Positions 1 to 9,581 of a DNA stretch of 64,000 bases are shown here, one piece after another. Source of the DNA: Pseudorhizobium banfieldiae (GTDB lineage Bacteria > Pseudomonadota > Alphaproteobacteria > Rhizobiales > Rhizobiaceae). The position numbers and the translations under genes were made by a program. Under the pieces are notes generated by a model. The model had not been told where the DNA came from. It did no database searches and was given only the letters and a program-made list of their open reading frames with translations. The stretch is taken from contig NZ_FO082820.1 of the NCBI RefSeq assembly GCF_000967425.1, forward strand, positions 1,612,001-1,676,000, written 5' to 3'. Within the stretch, counting starts at the first letter, position 1. Each line of letters opens with the position of its first letter.

Positions 1-177
1 TTCGGCGGCGTCAACAATTCCGGCATCGGCGCGGCACACGGGCATTTCGGCTTCCAGGCCTTCAGCCACGACAAGCCGATCCTCAAGGAGCGCTGGTCGG
101 CGGTGCCGATGCTCTTTCCGCCCTATCGGCCGCGCGTCGAGCGGCTGATCCGCATGGCAAAGCGTTTCCTCGGATAG
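1..177 (+). CDS. Aldehyde dehydrogenase, C-terminal fragment (coniferyl aldehyde dehydrogenase-like)
   Basis: The gene is cut by the window edge; only the last 58 residues are present. They begin FGGVNNSGIG, the conserved region near the C-terminus of NAD(P)-dependent aldehyde dehydrogenases, and continue HGHFGFQAFSHDKPIL and a LFPPYRPR tail. The HGHFGF and PPY pattern resembles the coniferyl aldehyde dehydrogenase subgroup, which oxidises aromatic or long aliphatic aldehydes. The catalytic Cys and Glu lie outside the window, so activity cannot be judged. It is followed at once by a convergent transporter gene. The family is secure; the substrate is a guess. Confidence 0.8.
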   Translation, partial: FGGVNNSGIGAAHGHFGFQAFSHDKPILKERWSAVPMLFPPYRPRVERLIRMAKRFLG

Positions 178-185
178 CGACCCGT

Positions 186-1049
186 TCAGCGGGCAAATCG
201 TTTCGCGCCGGCGACGCAGAGGATGACGGCGAGCGTTACCGCCAGCATCGCCGGGCTCACGGCCTCGCCGAGCAGGGTAGCCGCCAGCGCTAGGCCCAGG
301 AAGGGCTGCAGCAGTTGCAGCTGTCCGACGCCCGCGATGCCGCCGAGCGCAAGGCCGCGATACCAGAACACGAAGCCGACCAGCATGCTGAAGACGGACA
401 CATAGGCGAGGCCGAGCCACGCGGGGCCGCCAGCGGTTTCCAGCGTTGGCGGCACCGTGGCGAGCGCCAGCGCCACCATCACCGGCAGCGACAGGACGAG
501 CGCCCAGGAAATCACCTGCCAGCCGCCGAGCCGCCGGGAGAGGCGGGCGCCTTCGGCGTAGCCCAGCCCGCAGGCGAGGATGGCCGCCAGCATCAGCATG
601 TCACCGGTCGGTGACGTGGTCAGGCCGTCCTTCAGCGCAAACCCCGCCACCAGCGCACTGCCGAGGCAGGAGAACAGCCAGAAGGCCGGCTTCGGCCGGT
701 CCCCGCCGCGAAAGACGCCGAAGAGGGCGGTAGCCAGGGGCAGGAGGCCGACGAAGACGATCGAGTGCGCGGCGGTAACGTGCTCCAGCGCCAGGGCCGT
801 CAACAGCGGGAAGCCAACCACGACGCCGAGCGCCACGACCGCCAGCGGCAGGAGGTCGGTCCGCACCGGCCGCTTTTCGCGGAAGGCGGCGAGGAGGAGA
901 ATTGCAAGGAGACCGGCGATCGCGGCGCGGGCACCCGTGAGGAAGAGCGGGTGGAAATCCGCCACCGCGACCCGCGTTGCCGGCAGCGATCCGCTGAAGA
1001 TCACGACGCCCAGGAACCCGTTGATCCAGCCGCTCGTCGTCCTGTCCAT
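186..1049 (-). CDS. EamA/DMT-family transporter, probable metabolite exporter
   Basis: A 287-residue inner-membrane protein with about ten hydrophobic segments in two similar halves, the usual shape of drug/metabolite transporters with two EamA domains. It begins MDRTTSGWINGFLGVVIFSGSLPATRVAV and its second half contains LGLAYVSVFSMLVGFVFWYRGL, typical of the family. The frame stays open upstream to 1286 but that stretch is Arg-rich, not hydrophobic, and overlaps the divergent gene, so the Met at 1049 was chosen. It is divergent from a MocR-type regulator across a perfect palindrome, an arrangement in which the regulator often controls the exporter. Substrate unknown; amino acids are a common one for this pairing. 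Confidence 0.85.
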   Translation of the reverse strand: MDRTTSGWINGFLGVVIFSGSLPATRVAVADFHPLFLTGARAAIAGLLAILLLAAFREKRPVRTDLLPLAVVALGVVVGFPLLTALALEHVTAAHSIVFVGLLPLATALFGVFRGGDRPKPAFWLFSCLGSALVAGFALKDGLTTSPTGDMLMLAAILACGLGYAEGARLSRRLGGWQVISWALVLSLPVMVALALATVPPTLETAGGPAWLGLAYVSVFSMLVGFVFWYRGLALGGIAGVGQLQLLQPFLGLALAATLLGEAVSPAMLAVTLAVILCVAGAKRFAR

Positions 1050-1118
1050 GCTGTTGTTCCTTCCGTTTCCGTGATGTTGGAGGCTAGGACGTCGTGGATG
1101 GCTTTTGAAGCGACGGTG

Positions 1119-1144
1119 CATTACAGTTTGCCCGAACTGTAATG
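1119..1144. promoter_or_regulatory. Perfect palindrome, candidate operator between transporter and MocR gene
   Basis: Arms CATTACAGTT (1119-1128) and AACTGTAATG (1135-1144) are exact reverse complements around a 6-base spacer. The site lies in the divergent intergenic region and covers the first possible ATG (1142) of the regulator frame. It is a plausible autoregulatory operator for the MocR protein. That it is bound by this protein is inference. Confidence 0.55.
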
Positions 1145-1162
1145 GTGCAAGAGGCAATACGG

Positions 1163-2566
1163 ATGGATGTTTCCTCAACGGCAAACGGGGGGCAGACGGC
1201 GCGGGCCGTGTCCGCGATCCGCCAGCGCATCTCGGCGCGGGCACTGTCTCCCGGCGCGAGGTTGCCGTCGATCCGCAGCTTCGCACGAACCATGGGCGTT
1301 TCCACCTCCACGGTCGTGGAGGCCTATGAGCGGCTGGTGGCCGAGGGGCTCATCCAGTCGCGGCCGGGTTCGGGATTCTATGTGACTCGGGTACCGCAGC
1401 CGCTTGCGCTGGCGGAGATCGGTCCACGCCTGGAGCGGGCGGTGGATCCCTTCTGGGTCTCCAGGCAATCGCTGGAGGCGGCAGCTGACGCGCTGAAGCC
1501 CGGCTGCGGCTGGTTGCCTGCGTCCTGGATGCCAGAAGCGGAACTGCGCAAGGCGCTGCGACAGTTCGCGCGCGCCGAGGCCGGCCATCTGGTGGACTAC
1601 GGCACGCCGTTGGGGCATCCGTTGCTGCGCCAGCTTCTGTCGCTGAGGATGAGCGAGCAGGGCGTGGTGGCGCCGGCGGACCAGATCCTGCTGACGGAAA
1701 GTGGCACGCAGGCGATCGACATGCTTTGCCGGCTGCTCGTCGAGCCGGGTGACACGGTTCTGGTCGACGATCCGTGCTATTTCAACTTCCTGGCCCTGCT
1801 GCGCGCCCATCGGGTCAAGATCGTCGGCGTGCCATGGACGCCGTCGGGGCCCGACCTGGCGGCATTCGCGGCGGCACTCGGCGAGCATCGTCCGCGGCTC
1901 TACATCACCAATTCCGGCCTTCACAACCCGACCGGCGCCATGCTCTCACCGGCGACCGCGCACCGGCTGCTTGCGCTGTCTGGGGAGGCGGGGCTGACGA
2001 TCATCGAAGACGATATCTTCGGCGATTTCTGCGAGGGACCCGCGCCGCGGCTGGCCGCGCTCGACGGTCTCGACCGGGTGATCCAGATCGGCAGCTTCTC
2101 GAAGACGCTGACGGCAGCGGCGCGCTGCGGCTATATTGCCGCGCGACCGGAATGGATCGAGCCTCTTTCAGACCTGAAGATTGCGACGACCTTCGGTGGC
2201 AATCCGGTTTCCGCCGATCTGGTCTACGCGATCCTGCGCGACGGCAGTTACCGGCGCCATCTGAATGGACTTCGCGACCGGCTGGCCCGTGCCAGGGGAG
2301 ACGTGGCGTCAAGGCTTCGGGCGCTCGAAATCCACCCGTGGATCGACCCCCGGGGCGGAATCTTCCTCTGGTGCGAGCTACCTGACGGACTGGATGGCGC
2401 AGAGATCGCGCGGCGGGCACTGGCGGAGGATGTGGTGCTGGCGCCGGGCAACGTTTTCAGCGTCACCCAATCCTGTGCGACCTTCATGCGCTTCAATGTG
2501 GCGCAGTGTACGGATGAGCGCGTCTTTGCGGTGCTGAAGCGGGTAATAGCCGCTGCGACGGTCTGA
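1163..2566 (+). CDS. MocR/GntR-type regulator with aminotransferase domain
   Basis: A 467-residue transcription factor. Residues about 10-75 form a GntR-type winged helix (LPSIRSFARTMGVSTSTVVEAYERL, then GLIQSRPGSGFYV). The rest is a fold-type I aminotransferase domain with YITNSGLHNPTGAMLS and the PLP-binding lysine in IGSFSKTL (K314). Such proteins sense PLP or amino acid-related ligands and usually regulate an adjacent gene. The start at 1163 is preferred over ATG 1142 because AAGAGG lies 8 bases upstream and 1142 is inside the palindrome. The divergent DMT transporter is the likely target. It is convergent with the next gene with no gap. Confidence 0.9.
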   Translation: MDVSSTANGGQTARAVSAIRQRISARALSPGARLPSIRSFARTMGVSTSTVVEAYERLVAEGLIQSRPGSGFYVTRVPQPLALAEIGPRLERAVDPFWVSRQSLEAAADALKPGCGWLPASWMPEAELRKALRQFARAEAGHLVDYGTPLGHPLLRQLLSLRMSEQGVVAPADQILLTESGTQAIDMLCRLLVEPGDTVLVDDPCYFNFLALLRAHRVKIVGVPWTPSGPDLAAFAAALGEHRPRLYITNSGLHNPTGAMLSPATAHRLLALSGEAGLTIIEDDIFGDFCEGPAPRLAALDGLDRVIQIGSFSKTLTAAARCGYIAARPEWIEPLSDLKIATTFGGNPVSADLVYAILRDGSYRRHLNGLRDRLARARGDVASRLRALEIHPWIDPRGGIFLWCELPDGLDGAEIARRALAEDVVLAPGNVFSVTQSCATFMRFNVAQCTDERVFAVLKRVIAAATV

Positions 2567-4564
2567 TCAGGCTTCCGCGGCAATGGACCTGACGTTGCCG
2601 GCATGGTTGTCTATCCAAGTCCGGAGCGTATCCTGCGGCATGGGGCGGCCATACAGGTAGCCCTGGCCGAAGCGGCAGCCAAGCATGCGCAGGACCTCGG
2701 CATCCTCCGCCGTCTCGACCCCCTCGACGACGATGTCGATCGACAGCGCGTGGCCCATGCCGACCAGTGCCGAGACAAGGGCCTGGTTCGGGCGGCTCTT
2801 GGCAATGCCGCTGACGAAATTGCGGTCGATCTTCAGTCGGTCGACCTTCAGGTCCATCAGGTAGGCGAGCGAGGAATGGCCCATGCCGAAATCGTCTACG
2901 GCGATGCGGAAACCCATCTGCTCGAGACGCCCGAGCTCGGCGCCGGCGGCGACCGTATCGAGCATGGCCTCCTCGGTGATCTCGACCTCGAAGCATGACG
3001 GGTCGATGCCGAAGAGTTCGACGACCTCGCGCAATGTACTGGAGAGCGAATAGGCGGAAAATTCGCCCGGCGACACGTTGATAGCGACTGAGAGGCCGCC
3101 AAGGCCCATCGAGGGCAGATCGCCCACGAGCTTTGCAGAGGCCATGGCAACATGCCGCGTGAGGGCCTCGGACGCATGGGCCGCGCGCGCGGCACGGACG
3201 ATCTCCGGTGGCGCCACCGGGCCGAGCGAGGGATGGGTCCAGCGGATAAGCGCTTCGAAACCGGTGACGCTGCCATCGGCGAGGCCGACCTGCGGCTGGA
3301 AGAAGACCTTGATCTCCCCAGCCGCGAGCGCCGCCTGGACGTCGATTTCCAGCTGCCGCTGGCGGTCAAGCTGCCACTTCATCTCTGGGTCGAAGATGCA
3401 GATGCGCCGGCGGCCCCGGTCCTTGGCGGCATAGAGCGCGATATCGGCACAGGCGAAGAGTTCGTGCGGCAGGCGGGCATGATCGGGGAAGAGTGCGAGC
3501 CCGATGCTGGTGCCGGTCGTGACCTCGCGATCGTCGACTACGATTGTCTCGGCAACACGGGCCATGAAGCCTGTCGCCGCCGCACGGGCTCGCGCAAATG
3601 CGTCCGGTCCTTCCAGTACGACGGCGAACTCGTCACCTCCAAGGCGGACCACCAGATCTCGGTCACGGGCCGTCTCCTGAAGCCGCCGCGCAAGTTCCAC
3701 CAGTACGGCGTCGCCGACGGAGTGTCCCATCGTGTCGTTGATGGACTTGAAGCCGTCTAGGTCGATGATCATCAGCGCCACCGGGCTGTCGTCGCGCCGA
3801 CTGCGATCCAGAACCTCGGCGAGACCGAGGTTGAAGGCGGCACGATTGCCAAGGCCGGTCAGCGCGTCGCGGCTCGCGAGTATCTCCAGTTGCTGGTTCG
3901 TGTGCCGGATCTCCGCATTGGCCTTCGACAGCGAGCGCGCCAGCGACACTGCCTTCAGGCGGTCGCCGTGGCTGGCGATGAAGTTCTTCTCGCTGATAAG
4001 GCTGCTGCGGAACATCATTACCATCAGCAAGAGAACATCGACCGACACCACGACGGCGATCAACGAGCCGGTCATCAGTAGCGATGTGACTGCGGCAAGC
4101 ATCTGCGGCGCGCCGAACAGGATGGCGACTCTGGAATAGGCGGTGCTCTGGATGATCGAGCCGGCGCAGATACCGGCAATGATGAAGATGACGTAGGCAT
4201 GCGCCCGGTCCCCTTCGACTGCAAGTCCAAGGAAGGGAACGAAGGCCCAGAGACATCCGCTGACGAAGGCTGCGCCGCTCAGGAACCGAAGGGTCAGCTC
4301 AGTGTGACGAACTGCTCCGTCATTGCGATGGATGATCACGGATGCAAAGACACGTGCGAGGTTCAGTCCGCAGACAGCCGATAGCCAGTAGATCAACGCA
4401 TCTGATGGCTGGTGAAGCCACAGGATGGCGGCCGTCGTCAGTGCGATGAAGCTGTTCGCCCAGATGGAGATCGTCAGGGAGTGAAGAACGGCACGGGCCT
4501 GCGCAATGCGGATTTCGGACGCGATGGTTGTGGCGGTTCCGCCTGCTTCCTGCGATTCCAGCAT
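2567..4564 (-). CDS. Membrane-bound GGDEF-EAL cyclic-di-GMP protein
   Basis: A 665-residue inner-membrane protein. About six hydrophobic segments fill residues 25-190, followed by a short helix and a GGDEF domain with an intact RLGGDEF motif (GGDEF 309-313) and an inhibitory I-site RxxD (R300-D303). The EAL domain starts near residue 395 and keeps FEALIRW (EAL 437-439), INVSP, EITEE, DDFGMG, LKIDR and EGVET, so the phosphodiesterase ligands look complete. Both synthesis and hydrolysis of c-di-GMP are therefore possible; net direction cannot be read from sequence. No PAS or REC sensor is seen; the membrane part may be the sensor. It stands alone, convergent with the MocR gene. Confidence 0.93.
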   Translation of the reverse strand: MLESQEAGGTATTIASEIRIAQARAVLHSLTISIWANSFIALTTAAILWLHQPSDALIYWLSAVCGLNLARVFASVIIHRNDGAVRHTELTLRFLSGAAFVSGCLWAFVPFLGLAVEGDRAHAYVIFIIAGICAGSIIQSTAYSRVAILFGAPQMLAAVTSLLMTGSLIAVVVSVDVLLLMVMMFRSSLISEKNFIASHGDRLKAVSLARSLSKANAEIRHTNQQLEILASRDALTGLGNRAAFNLGLAEVLDRSRRDDSPVALMIIDLDGFKSINDTMGHSVGDAVLVELARRLQETARDRDLVVRLGGDEFAVVLEGPDAFARARAAATGFMARVAETIVVDDREVTTGTSIGLALFPDHARLPHELFACADIALYAAKDRGRRRICIFDPEMKWQLDRQRQLEIDVQAALAAGEIKVFFQPQVGLADGSVTGFEALIRWTHPSLGPVAPPEIVRAARAAHASEALTRHVAMASAKLVGDLPSMGLGGLSVAINVSPGEFSAYSLSSTLREVVELFGIDPSCFEVEITEEAMLDTVAAGAELGRLEQMGFRIAVDDFGMGHSSLAYLMDLKVDRLKIDRNFVSGIAKSRPNQALVSALVGMGHALSIDIVVEGVETAEDAEVLRMLGCRFGQGYLYGRPMPQDTLRTWIDNHAGNVRSIAAEA

Positions 4565-4724
4565 TCACCTGTCCCCCGCCACAACAGCTTTCAGCTCGGA
4601 AACAGTAGCGCACTGACGATAATTTACGTTTAACGGAGACGAGACGATGCGAAGCATCTGAGGGATGCAGTCACCGGCGTTTCGCGCAGCGCCCGTGGGA
4701 AACCGCTCTTCGCCGTGGCCGGTC

Positions 4725-4742
4725 GGTAACGAGCCTGTTACC
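4725..4742. promoter_or_regulatory. Inverted repeat upstream of GMC oxidoreductase gene
   Basis: GGTAAC (4725-4730) and GTTACC (4737-4742) are exact reverse complements separated by six bases, ending 35 bases before the GMC start. It could be an operator. The surrounding 213-base gap between the c-di-GMP gene and the GMC gene also holds a small GATGC/GCATC hairpin near 4658 but no convincing extra gene. Confidence 0.3.
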
Positions 4743-4777
4743 AATGCGGTGGTGCGGACGCCGGGAGGGGCGAGGGA

Positions 4778-6352
4778 ATGTACGACTATATCATCGTGGG
4801 TGCGGGCTCGGCCGGCTGCGTGCTCGCCAACCGCCTAACCCGGGATCCGGACAGGCGCATCTGCTTGATCGAGGCAGGACCTCCCGATACGAGCCCGTTC
4901 ATCCACATGCCTCTCGGCCTCGCGGCGCTTGCCCGTATTCGCTCGATCAACTGGGGCTATTCGACCGAACCGGAAGCGGAACTTGGAGGGCGACGGCTCT
5001 ACTGGCCGCGCGGGCGCACGCTCGGCGGTTCGAGCTCCATCAATGCGATGATCTACATGCGCGGCCACCCGCAAGATTACGAGGGGTGGGCGACGCATGC
5101 TGGCGACGAGTGGGGATGGGAGAGTGTGCGCCGGCTGTTTCTCCAGATGGAGCGCAATGCGTCGATCACCGACGACCACCACGGCACCGAAGGCGAACTC
5201 TGCGTCAGCGACTTGCGACACGTCAATCCGCTCAGCCGCGCCTTCGTCGAGGCGGGCGTGCAGCTCGGATATCCCCGCAACGCCGATTTTAACGGAGCGA
5301 GCCAGGAGGGCTTCGGCCTCTACCAGGTGACCCAGCGCGACGGCCGGCGGTTCAGTTCCGCACGGGCCTTCCTTGAACCGATCAGCCACAGGCCAAACCT
5401 CGAACTTCGCACCGGGGCGCAGGTGCAGAGGGTCTTGATCGAAGACCGGCGCGCCATCGGTGTCTCGCTGGCCGACGAGGTGCTGAGACTGAAAGCCGGC
5501 GGCGAGGTGATCCTCTGCGGCGGTGCCATCAACTCGCCGCAGCTGCTCATGCTCTCAGGCATCGGCAACGGCGAAGACCTCGCCGGACTTGGAATAGAGG
5601 TTGTCCATCACCTGCCGGCGGTCGGGGAGAACCTGCAGGACCATCTCGACATCACGGCAATGGCGAGCGCAAAGGGCCGCGACGCTATAGGGCTCAGCCT
5701 CGGCGGACTGCCGCGGCTTTGGAAAGCCTGGCGTGCTTATCGCCGGGGAGAGGGGGAACTGACGAGCAATGTCGCCGAAGGTGGCGGCTTCGTGCGCAGC
5801 GATCCGTCCCGTGACCGGCCGAACCTGCAGTTCCATTTCATTCCGGCCTATATGCGCGACCATGGCCGGCAGGTCTCGTTCGGCTACGGCTTTACCCTGC
5901 ATGTTTGCGATCTTCTGCCGAAGAGCCGCGGCCGCATCCGGCTTGCCTCCGCCGATCCGGCGGCTGCCGCTGCGATCGAAGCCAACTATCTCTCTCATCC
6001 GGACGATGCCGGGACGCTGCTGGCAGGCCTGAAGATCGCCCGCCGACTGTTGGCGGCGCCCGCATTCGCTCCTTACCGCCGGGCCGAGGTGCTGCCGGGC
6101 GAGGAGATCGAGTCGGACGATGAGTTGCTCGCATTCATCCGCGGGCGCGCCGAGACGATCTATCACCCGGTCGGCACCTGCCGCATGGGAAGGGACGACG
6201 GTTCCGTGGTTGATCCGCGATTGCGGGTCAGAGGCGTGCAAGGACTGCGCGTAGCGGATGCATCGGTCATGCCGACGCTGATCGCCGGCAACACGAACGC
6301 ACCGGTAATGATGATCGCCGAGAACCTGGCGGGTATGATGCGGCGAAACTGA
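4778..6352 (+). CDS. GMC-family FAD oxidoreductase (choline/alcohol dehydrogenase-like)
   Basis: A 524-residue flavoenzyme. It starts MYDYIIVGAGSAGCVLA, the FAD-binding Rossmann motif, then EAGPPD and GRTLGGSSSINAMIYMRG, the first GMC signature. The second signature appears as GGAINSPQLLMLSGIG. The C-terminus has YHPVGTCRMG and AGNTNAPVMMIAEN, where the active-site His and Asn of the family lie. Members oxidise primary alcohols, choline or polyethylene glycol in the cytoplasm or at the membrane; no betaine genes are adjacent, so the substrate is open. A strong GGAGGGG-type ribosome site precedes the ATG. Length is normal. Confidence 0.9.
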   Translation: MYDYIIVGAGSAGCVLANRLTRDPDRRICLIEAGPPDTSPFIHMPLGLAALARIRSINWGYSTEPEAELGGRRLYWPRGRTLGGSSSINAMIYMRGHPQDYEGWATHAGDEWGWESVRRLFLQMERNASITDDHHGTEGELCVSDLRHVNPLSRAFVEAGVQLGYPRNADFNGASQEGFGLYQVTQRDGRRFSSARAFLEPISHRPNLELRTGAQVQRVLIEDRRAIGVSLADEVLRLKAGGEVILCGGAINSPQLLMLSGIGNGEDLAGLGIEVVHHLPAVGENLQDHLDITAMASAKGRDAIGLSLGGLPRLWKAWRAYRRGEGELTSNVAEGGGFVRSDPSRDRPNLQFHFIPAYMRDHGRQVSFGYGFTLHVCDLLPKSRGRIRLASADPAAAAAIEANYLSHPDDAGTLLAGLKIARRLLAAPAFAPYRRAEVLPGEEIESDDELLAFIRGRAETIYHPVGTCRMGRDDGSVVDPRLRVRGVQGLRVADASVMPTLIAGNTNAPVMMIAENLAGMMRRN

Positions 6353-6356
6353 TACC

Positions 6357-6764
6357 TCAGTTGGCGGCTGGCTGCTCTTCCTCGGGCGGCACCGGGACGG
6401 GGTGCCCGCTCTCATCCAGCGCCACCATGATGAAGGTGCCTGCGGTGACCTTCTCCAGGATACGATGGCGGGCCCGATGCGCCCAGGCCTCGACCTGCAG
6501 CGTGATCGAGCTGCGGCCGACGCGGGTAATTTCGGTGTAGACATTAAGGGTGTCACCGATCTTCACCGGCAACTGGAAGGCCATTTCCTTGACCGCCGCG
6601 GTGACTACGCGGCCGCGGGCGCGCTCGGCTGCCCTGATTCCACTCGCAAGGTCCATCTGCGACATCACCCAACCGCCGAAGATGTCGCCCGCGGCGTTGG
6701 CGTCGGCGGGCATTGCCAGGGTCCGCAGAGTGAGTTCGCCGGTGGGGCGGGAGCCGTGGTTCAT
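6357..6764 (-). CDS. Acyl-CoA thioesterase, YciA-like hotdog protein
   Basis: A 135-residue single-hotdog-domain protein. The motif ANAAGDIFGGWVMSQMDLA is characteristic of YciA/acyl-CoA hydrolase proteins, in which the Asp contributes to catalysis; GRVVTAAVKEMAFQLPVKIGD follows. Such enzymes hydrolyse acyl-CoA thioesters in the cytosol. The start at 6764 was chosen because AAAAGGA lies six bases upstream, whereas the in-frame Met at 6788 has no such site. The C-terminal tail is Pro/Glu-rich. It is convergent with the GMC gene with a 4-base gap. Confidence 0.85.
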   Translation of the reverse strand: MNHGSRPTGELTLRTLAMPADANAAGDIFGGWVMSQMDLASGIRAAERARGRVVTAAVKEMAFQLPVKIGDTLNVYTEITRVGRSSITLQVEAWAHRARHRILEKVTAGTFIMVALDESGHPVPVPPEEEQPAAN

Positions 6765-6955
6765 GGGACGTCCTTTTCGAGCGTACAACAGTCGTCAATG
6801 CGGTGCATACCAGCACTTGTACGAGAATGACATGCTGCGTGCATGACTAGACTTAAGTTGCATCTAACTCGCGTTAGGCGTGAATTAGCGCTTTCACGGG
6901 CCAGTAACCTTTAGGGGCTAGATATTGTGACAACAAGTTACAAAGGGGGGCTCTT

Positions 6956-8782
6956 ATGCAGCGTCTTACCATCTCTGCGCGCATGTACTGTCTCATCGCG
7001 CTTTCTCTCGCGATCCTGGCTGGCGCGCTAACGTTCAGTCTGTTCCAGAGCTACTCGTCGATGGAGAGGGAGCGCAAGGCAGGTCTTGCCTATATGAACG
7101 ACATCGCGATGAGCGTGCTCAAGCAGTACCACGCGATGGAGATCTCTGGCGAGATGAACCGCGAGCAGGCACAGGCGGGCGCCATGGAGGCGATCGGTGC
7201 CATGCGCTACGGCGACGGCAGCGGCTACTTCTGGATCAACGACATGCGTCCCTTCATGGTCATGCATCCGATCAACGCCAAGTTGAACGGCGCCGACCTG
7301 TCGCAGAACAAGGACCCGAACGGCAAGCACCTGTTCGTCGAGTTCGTCAACACGGTCAAAGCGAGCGGCCATGGCTTCGTCGACTACTACTGGCCGAAGC
7401 CGGGCCTCGAAGAGCCGGTCGAGAAGTATTCGCACGTCATAGGCTTCGAACCCTGGGGCTGGATCGTCGGCACCGGCGTCTACGTCGACGACCTGCACGC
7501 GATGTTCCAGGAGAACCTCATCACCTACGCCATGATCTTCTCGGTCTGTGCCGTAATTCTGATCGGCGGCGCCTTCTACGTCATCCGCAGCGTCACCGTC
7601 CCGCTGGGCCAGGTACAGGGCGTGCTTCAGCATATCGCTGACGGGGAGGCGAACGTGACCGTTCCCCACACCCAGCAGAAGAACGAGATCGGAAGCATGG
7701 CCCGGGCGCTGGTCGTCCTGCGCGATGCGGTCGAGGAGCGGCTTGCCCTCCAGGCCCGTGAGAGTGAGCAGCAACGCGCCCTTTCCGAGGAACGGTCCAC
7801 CAACGAGCGGGCGCTCGCCTCCGCCTCCGAGCGGCAGGCCCGCGCCATGGCTGAGCTCGGTCGCGCGCTTTCGGACCTGGCGCGGGGCGATCTGTCGGTG
7901 AGCGTCGCCGACCTCGGTGCCGACTACGCGACGATCCGCGAGGACTTCAATCAGGCGGTGAGCTCGTTGCGCCAGACCGTTCAGGCGATCACCGAGACGA
8001 GCCATGTCGTCCGCGACAGCGCGTCCGACATCAGCGGCGCCACGAACAACCTGTCGCGCCGTACCGAGCAGCAGGCAGCCTCCCTGGAGGAAACCGCAGC
8101 GGCTCTCGACGAGATCACCGCGACGGTCAAGACGGCTTCGGAGCGCGCCAACGAGGCTCGGACCATGGTTGCCGAAACCAAGGACAGCGCCGGCCGCTCC
8201 GGCGAGATCGTCCGCAACGCAGTCGATGCAATGGGCCGGATCGAGGATTCTTCCAGCCGCATCAACCAGATCATCTCGGTCATCGACGAGATCGCGTTCC
8301 AGACGAACCTGCTGGCGCTGAACGCCGGTGTCGAGGCAGCGCGCGCTGGTGAAGCCGGCCGTGGGTTTGCCGTCGTCGCCCAGGAAGTGCGTGAACTGGC
8401 GCAGCGTTCCGCGAACGCGGCGAAGGAGATCAAGACGCTGATCAGCAATTCGGCGCGCGAAGTCGAGAACGGCGTGTCGCTCGTTCGCTCCACCGGCGAC
8501 GCCCTGGTCGAGATCGCGCAACTGGTCGAGCGGGTCAATTCGCATGTGGAGACGATCGCGACGGCGTCCCGTGAGCAGGCAACTGCGCTGCAGGAGATCA
8601 ACTCCTCGGTCAACAACATGGACCAGATGACGCAGCAGAACGCCGCAATGGTCGAAGAGACGACCGCTGCCAGCCAGACGCTGGCGGAGCAGAGCCTGCA
8701 TCTGCAAAGCCTGCTCTCCGCCTTCCGCCTCGAGCATGGCCACGGCGGCTACGGCTCGGGCCAGACGACGCGCGCTGCCTGA
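6956..8782 (+). CDS. Methyl-accepting chemotaxis protein with single Cache domain
   Basis: A 608-residue chemoreceptor. One transmembrane helix near residues 8-28, then a periplasmic single Cache domain (sCache_2 type: [20 protein letters not shown], and [17 protein letters not shown]), a second helix near 185-205, HAMP (residues about 205-260), a coiled region and a cytoplasmic signalling domain. The hairpin tip [20 protein letters not shown] is fully conserved. The C-terminus ends GQTTRAA, with no CheR-tethering pentapeptide. Single Cache receptors often sense small carboxylates or pyruvate; the ligand here is unknown. A strong purine-rich ribosome site (AAAGGGGGG) lies just upstream and an intrinsic terminator just downstream. 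No che genes are adjacent. Confidence 0.94.
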   Translation: MQRLTISARMYCLIALSLAILAGALTFSLFQSYSSMERERKAGLAYMNDIAMSVLKQYHAMEISGEMNREQAQAGAMEAIGAMRYGDGSGYFWINDMRPFMVMHPINAKLNGADLSQNKDPNGKHLFVEFVNTVKASGHGFVDYYWPKPGLEEPVEKYSHVIGFEPWGWIVGTGVYVDDLHAMFQENLITYAMIFSVCAVILIGGAFYVIRSVTVPLGQVQGVLQHIADGEANVTVPHTQQKNEIGSMARALVVLRDAVEERLALQARESEQQRALSEERSTNERALASASERQARAMAELGRALSDLARGDLSVSVADLGADYATIREDFNQAVSSLRQTVQAITETSHVVRDSASDISGATNNLSRRTEQQAASLEETAAALDEITATVKTASERANEARTMVAETKDSAGRSGEIVRNAVDAMGRIEDSSSRINQIISVIDEIAFQTNLLALNAGVEAARAGEAGRGFAVVAQEVRELAQRSANAAKEIKTLISNSAREVENGVSLVRSTGDALVEIAQLVERVNSHVETIATASREQATALQEINSSVNNMDQMTQQNAAMVEETTAASQTLAEQSLHLQSLLSAFRLEHGHGGYGSGQTTRAA

Positions 8783-8804
8783 CCGCTCGGAACGAGACTA
8801 TCGA

Positions 8805-8837
8805 AGCCCGCCGGGGAAACCTCCGGCGGGCTTTTTT
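8805..8837 (+). terminator. Intrinsic terminator after chemoreceptor gene
   Basis: Perfect 10-base stem AGCCCGCCGG/CCGGCGGGCT with an 8-base loop, followed by a run of six T. It lies 22 bases after the chemoreceptor stop. Confidence 0.92.
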
Positions 8838-8898
8838 GATGCCGCTCAATGGCGAACGTGCGGTCTCTGCTAGGCTTTCCGTAAAGAAGGAGAGGATG

Positions 8899-9477
8899 AT
8901 GGCGAAGATCCTGATCGTCCAGGGGCATCCGGATGGCGCCGAGCGCCATCTCTGCCATGCGTTGGCGGATGCCTATGCCGAAGGGGCGCAAGAAGGCGGC
9001 CACAGCGTTTCGCGGCTGGAGCTCGCGCGCATGGACATACCCTTCCTGACGTCGCAGAAGGAGCAGGAAGGGGGTGTCGTCGGGCCGGCGATCCGGGAGG
9101 CGCAGGATATGATACGGGCCGCCGACCACATCCTATTCGTCTTCCCGCTCTGGCTCGGCGAGATGCCGGCCCTCCTCAAGGCATTCTTCGAGCAGGTTGC
9201 GCGCCCGGGCTTCGCGTATGATCTCGGTGGGTCGCCGCTGAGGAGCGGCCTGCTTCGCGGCAAGTCGGCGCGGATCGTCATTACCATGGGGATGCCGGCG
9301 TTTGTCTACCGGCTCTACTATGGCAGCCATAGCCTCAAAGCGATGAAGATCGGGATCCTCCGGTTCGTGGGGATCGCACCCATACGGTCGACCCTGATCG
9401 GCATGGTTGGCTCGAAGCGCTTCGACGGCGGATCCTGGCTGGACAAGATGTTACGGCTCGGGAGAATGGCCAGGTAG
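8899..9477 (+). CDS. NAD(P)H dehydrogenase (quinone)-like flavodoxin-fold protein
   Basis: A 192-residue flavodoxin_2-type protein. MAKILIVQGHPD is the phosphate-binding start of the FMN site, and DHILFVFPLWLGEMPALLKAFFEQV matches the second conserved loop of NQO/KefF/MdaB-type reductases. These enzymes reduce quinones or related electrophiles by two electrons using NAD(P)H in the cytosol. The frame is open back to 8836 inside the preceding terminator; the ATG at 8899 has AAGGAG six bases upstream and is preferred to the adjacent ATG at 8896. It is probably a single-gene unit. Confidence 0.85.
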   Translation: MAKILIVQGHPDGAERHLCHALADAYAEGAQEGGHSVSRLELARMDIPFLTSQKEQEGGVVGPAIREAQDMIRAADHILFVFPLWLGEMPALLKAFFEQVARPGFAYDLGGSPLRSGLLRGKSARIVITMGMPAFVYRLYYGSHSLKAMKIGILRFVGIAPIRSTLIGMVGSKRFDGGSWLDKMLRLGRMAR

Positions 9478-9581
9478 CCCCGATGATGCCCTGATATGGT
9501 CATCTTCTCTCAAGCCTTCGTTTACCGCATCGTCGTAAATTTGTCGAACGTGCCATTTCGGCACCGAGAGCAGCAATTGGT

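Noticed and set aside
7028..8743. 571-residue minus-strand open frame opposite the chemoreceptor
   Set aside because: Shadow of GC-biased third positions; no recognisable domain, while the plus strand encodes a complete chemoreceptor.
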